Positions 5,433 through 6,305 of a stretch of 6,305 nucleotides of DNA are shown piece by piece. A program made the position numbers and the translations under genes. Within the stretch, counting starts at the first letter, position 1. Every line of letters starts with the position of its first letter. This DNA comes from an uncultured Collinsella sp. (lineage in GTDB: Bacteria; Actinomycetota; Coriobacteriia; Coriobacteriales; Coriobacteriaceae), in NCBI GenBank assembly GCA_902482615.1, contig CABTAA010000100.1, positions 1-6,305 on the forward strand, written 5' to 3'. The notes under the pieces were generated by a model. It was not told the origin of the DNA and made no database searches. It saw only the letters and a program-made list of their open reading frames with translations.

Positions 5433-5729
5433 CTATTTCCAAGGGTGCGACGTCAGGTGCCAGCCGCCGCAGTATTCGCATTTGTAGCAGGCCAGCCCGC
5501 GGCGTCCGCGGTTTTCGCAGTCGGCCATAACGGCCTCGGCCACGGCGCGCGTGTCGTAACGGTTTTTGCGCTCGCACGACTTGTAGCGCCAGGCTTCATC
5601 TCGCTCGGCATCCAGGGCGTCGCGGCGCTCATCCTCGCGCGCAAACAGGTCGCTCATATCGCCGCCGGTGGCAGCGCCCAAAAACTCGCTTTTGGCCTTT
5701 GACCAGGCGGCTCGCTTTTTGCTCCCCAT
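5433..5729 (-). CDS. Cysteine-rich zinc-ribbon-like protein with CxxCGGWHLT end
   Basis: This is a 98-residue protein on the minus strand. I chose the ATG at 5729-5727 with GGAGAGAGG about 10 nt upstream; a TTG seven codons earlier is possible but would overlap that site. The N-terminal half (1-50) is highly charged and likely helical (REDERRDALDAERDEAW). The C-terminal half has CERKNRYDT (52-60), AVAEAVMADC (62-71) and CYKCEYCGGWHLTSH (81-95). The order C..K..Y.T...A, then Y.C..C..WHLT, recalls small zinc-binding modules of actinobacterial and phage-encoded proteins. Likely metal ligands are C84, C87 and some of C52, C81, H91 and H95. The function is not known; nucleic-acid binding is a guess. 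It is convergent with rsmJ and divergent from the GNAT gene. Confidence 0.72.
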   Translation of the reverse strand: MGSKKRAAWSKAKSEFLGAATGGDMSDLFAREDERRDALDAERDEAWRYKSCERKNRYDTRAVAEAVMADCENRGRRGLACYKCEYCGGWHLTSHPWK

Positions 5730-5753
5730 CTGCTTCGCGCCTCTCTCCAAACG

Positions 5754-5785
5754 TTGGTATCATTGCTCAATCAAAGTGATACCAA
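5754..5785. promoter_or_regulatory. Perfect palindrome TTGGTATCA-N14-TGATACCAA, candidate shared operator
   Basis: Two exact 9-bp inverted arms (5754-5762 and 5777-5785) lie in the 77-bp gap between divergent genes, almost at its midpoint; arm centres are 23 bp apart, about two helical turns. TATCAT at 5758-5763, inside the left arm, matches the -10 consensus at five of six positions for the GNAT gene, with only a poor -35 (TTCGCG, 18 bp upstream). On the other strand TATCAC (5781-5776) is a weaker match in the right arm. A dimeric repressor bound here would cover both starts; this is inferred. Confidence 0.5.
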
Positions 5786-5806
5786 TAAACGTGAGGTCGC
5801 CGCGTG

Positions 5807-6274
5807 ATGATCAGAAAAACCCTCGATACCGACATTCCCGCCGTCATGGCTATCTATGACGCGGCCCGCGCCTTTATGCGCGCGCATGGCAACGCCACGC
5901 AGTGGCCCGAGGGCACGCCTTCTGCCGAGCAGCTGGCTGCCGATATTGCCGCTGGTGGCAGCTATGTGTGCGAAGTCGACGGCCGCGTGGTGGCGACGTT
6001 TGCCTTTTTACCGGGCCCGGACGAGTGCTATGACGTAATTGAGGACGGTCAATGGCGTAGCGACAATCCGTACGCCGTGCTGCACCGTGTGGCATCCGAC
6101 GGCACCGTGCACGGTATCGCGGCTGCGATGTTTGCCTTTGCCAAGGAGCGTGCCGACCACCTGCGTATCGACACGCATCAGGATAACACCTCGATGCGGC
6201 GGCTGTTTTTAAGCGCGTCGGTCCGTACCTTGAGCAGCGCGACGGCGTCTTCGTGGGTCAGCGACAGGCCGTAG
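5807..6274 (+). CDS. GNAT-family N-acetyltransferase with aberrant C-terminus
   Basis: The first ~135 residues are a GNAT domain: an acetyl-CoA-dependent acyltransferase of unknown substrate. Seen are IRKTLDTDIPAVMAIYDAAR (strand 1/helix 1), NATQWPEG and a central YVCEVDGRVVATFAFLPGPD (54-73 counted from the GTG at 5804), a YAVLHRVASDGTVHGIAAAMF stretch in two parts around the acetyl-CoA site, and LRIDTHQDNTSMRRLF (120-135), the conserved end region. Families of this type normally continue with an E..GF..CG segment. Here the frame instead reads LSASVRTLSSAT and stops, because the DNA from about 6190-6208 on encodes a different protein on the other strand. The gene therefore looks C-terminally truncated and may be non-functional. 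Start: ATG 5807 (GAGG at 5793-5796, 10 nt spacing); GTG 5804 is equally possible. Confidence 0.8.
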   Translation: MIRKTLDTDIPAVMAIYDAARAFMRAHGNATQWPEGTPSAEQLAADIAAGGSYVCEVDGRVVATFAFLPGPDECYDVIEDGQWRSDNPYAVLHRVASDGTVHGIAAAMFAFAKERADHLRIDTHQDNTSMRRLFLSASVRTLSSATASSWVSDRP

Positions 6275-6305
6275 GGGCGGGTGAGGTCGTTGAGTCGAAG
6301 CAGTT
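6178..6305 (-). pseudogene. DUF6323-like gene fragment, truncated by a junction (enters from the right edge)
   Basis: Read on the minus strand from the window edge, the frame gives 41 residues including LNDLTRPYGLSLTHEDAVAL and then LKVRTDALKNSRRIE before V-L-S and a stop at 6180-6178. The pattern LN..T..YGL.LT.EDA..L...R...L....R.E is the N-terminal region of DUF6323 proteins of Clostridia and Coriobacteriia as I recall the family; its function is unknown. Family members normally continue for about 100 residues or more past this point, so the 3' part is missing. The resemblance stops at E (6192-6190), within the stretch that still encodes GNAT on the plus strand. Alternative: an unrelated antisense frame, but the codon choice and family pattern argue against it. 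Confidence 0.55.

Noticed and set aside
1..6305. CRISPR array, tRNA/rRNA, insertion sequence, toxin-antitoxin or phage-defence operon
   Set aside because: No regularly spaced direct repeats, no cloverleaf or rRNA-like sequence, no transposase or nuclease motifs, and no paired small toxin/antitoxin genes were found on either strand.

Overview
The window looks like chromosomal DNA from a high-GC actinobacterium of the Coriobacteriia, most probably Collinsella or a close relative. This is an inference from base composition, codon use, recurring CTAAGGAG ribosome-binding sites, the gene families and short GGGAC-containing palindromic elements. No database search was possible. I see no rRNA or tRNA genes, CRISPR array, insertion sequence or prophage module. 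Most of it reads as ordinary chromosome.

Layout. (a) 1-1273: the 5' end of an EamA/DMT-type transporter runs leftward out of the window, divergent from a LysR-type regulator (407-1273). The 158-bp gap between them holds an inverted repeat (329-347) that could be the operator. (b) 1301-2683: a complete MATE-family efflux transporter on the minus strand, convergent with the regulator and only 27 bp from it. (c) 2684-2899: a non-coding stretch with three GGGAC modules, one inside a perfect hairpin, and a candidate extended -10 promoter for the next gene. (d) 2900-3715: an RlmA-family 23S rRNA guanine-N1 methyltransferase with its N-terminal zinc finger. (e) 3716-3843: a second GGGAC hairpin and then a strong, probably two-way terminator. 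(f) 3844-4245: a small four-helix membrane protein of unknown function on the minus strand, with an inverted repeat about 75 bp upstream. (g) 4473-4616: a 47-codon single-helix membrane protein with a near-perfect Shine-Dalgarno site. (h) 4680-5384: RsmJ, the 16S rRNA guanine-N2 methyltransferase. (i) 5433-5729: a 98-residue cysteine-rich protein ending in a CxxCGGWHLT motif, minus strand. (j) 5807 to the end: a GNAT acetyltransferase whose C-terminus is replaced at about 6190-6208 by antisense sequence of a DUF6323-like gene.

Functional themes are small-molecule export (EamA, MATE), a regulator beside them, and two independent rRNA base methyltransferases within 2.5 kb. These do not form one obvious pathway. 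The best leads for new biology are the GGGAC hairpin family (two hairpins of the same design, both with 13-nt loops), the long palindrome between the divergent zinc-ribbon and GNAT genes, and the chimeric GNAT/DUF6323 junction at the right edge. That junction may be a real rearrangement scar or an assembly join.
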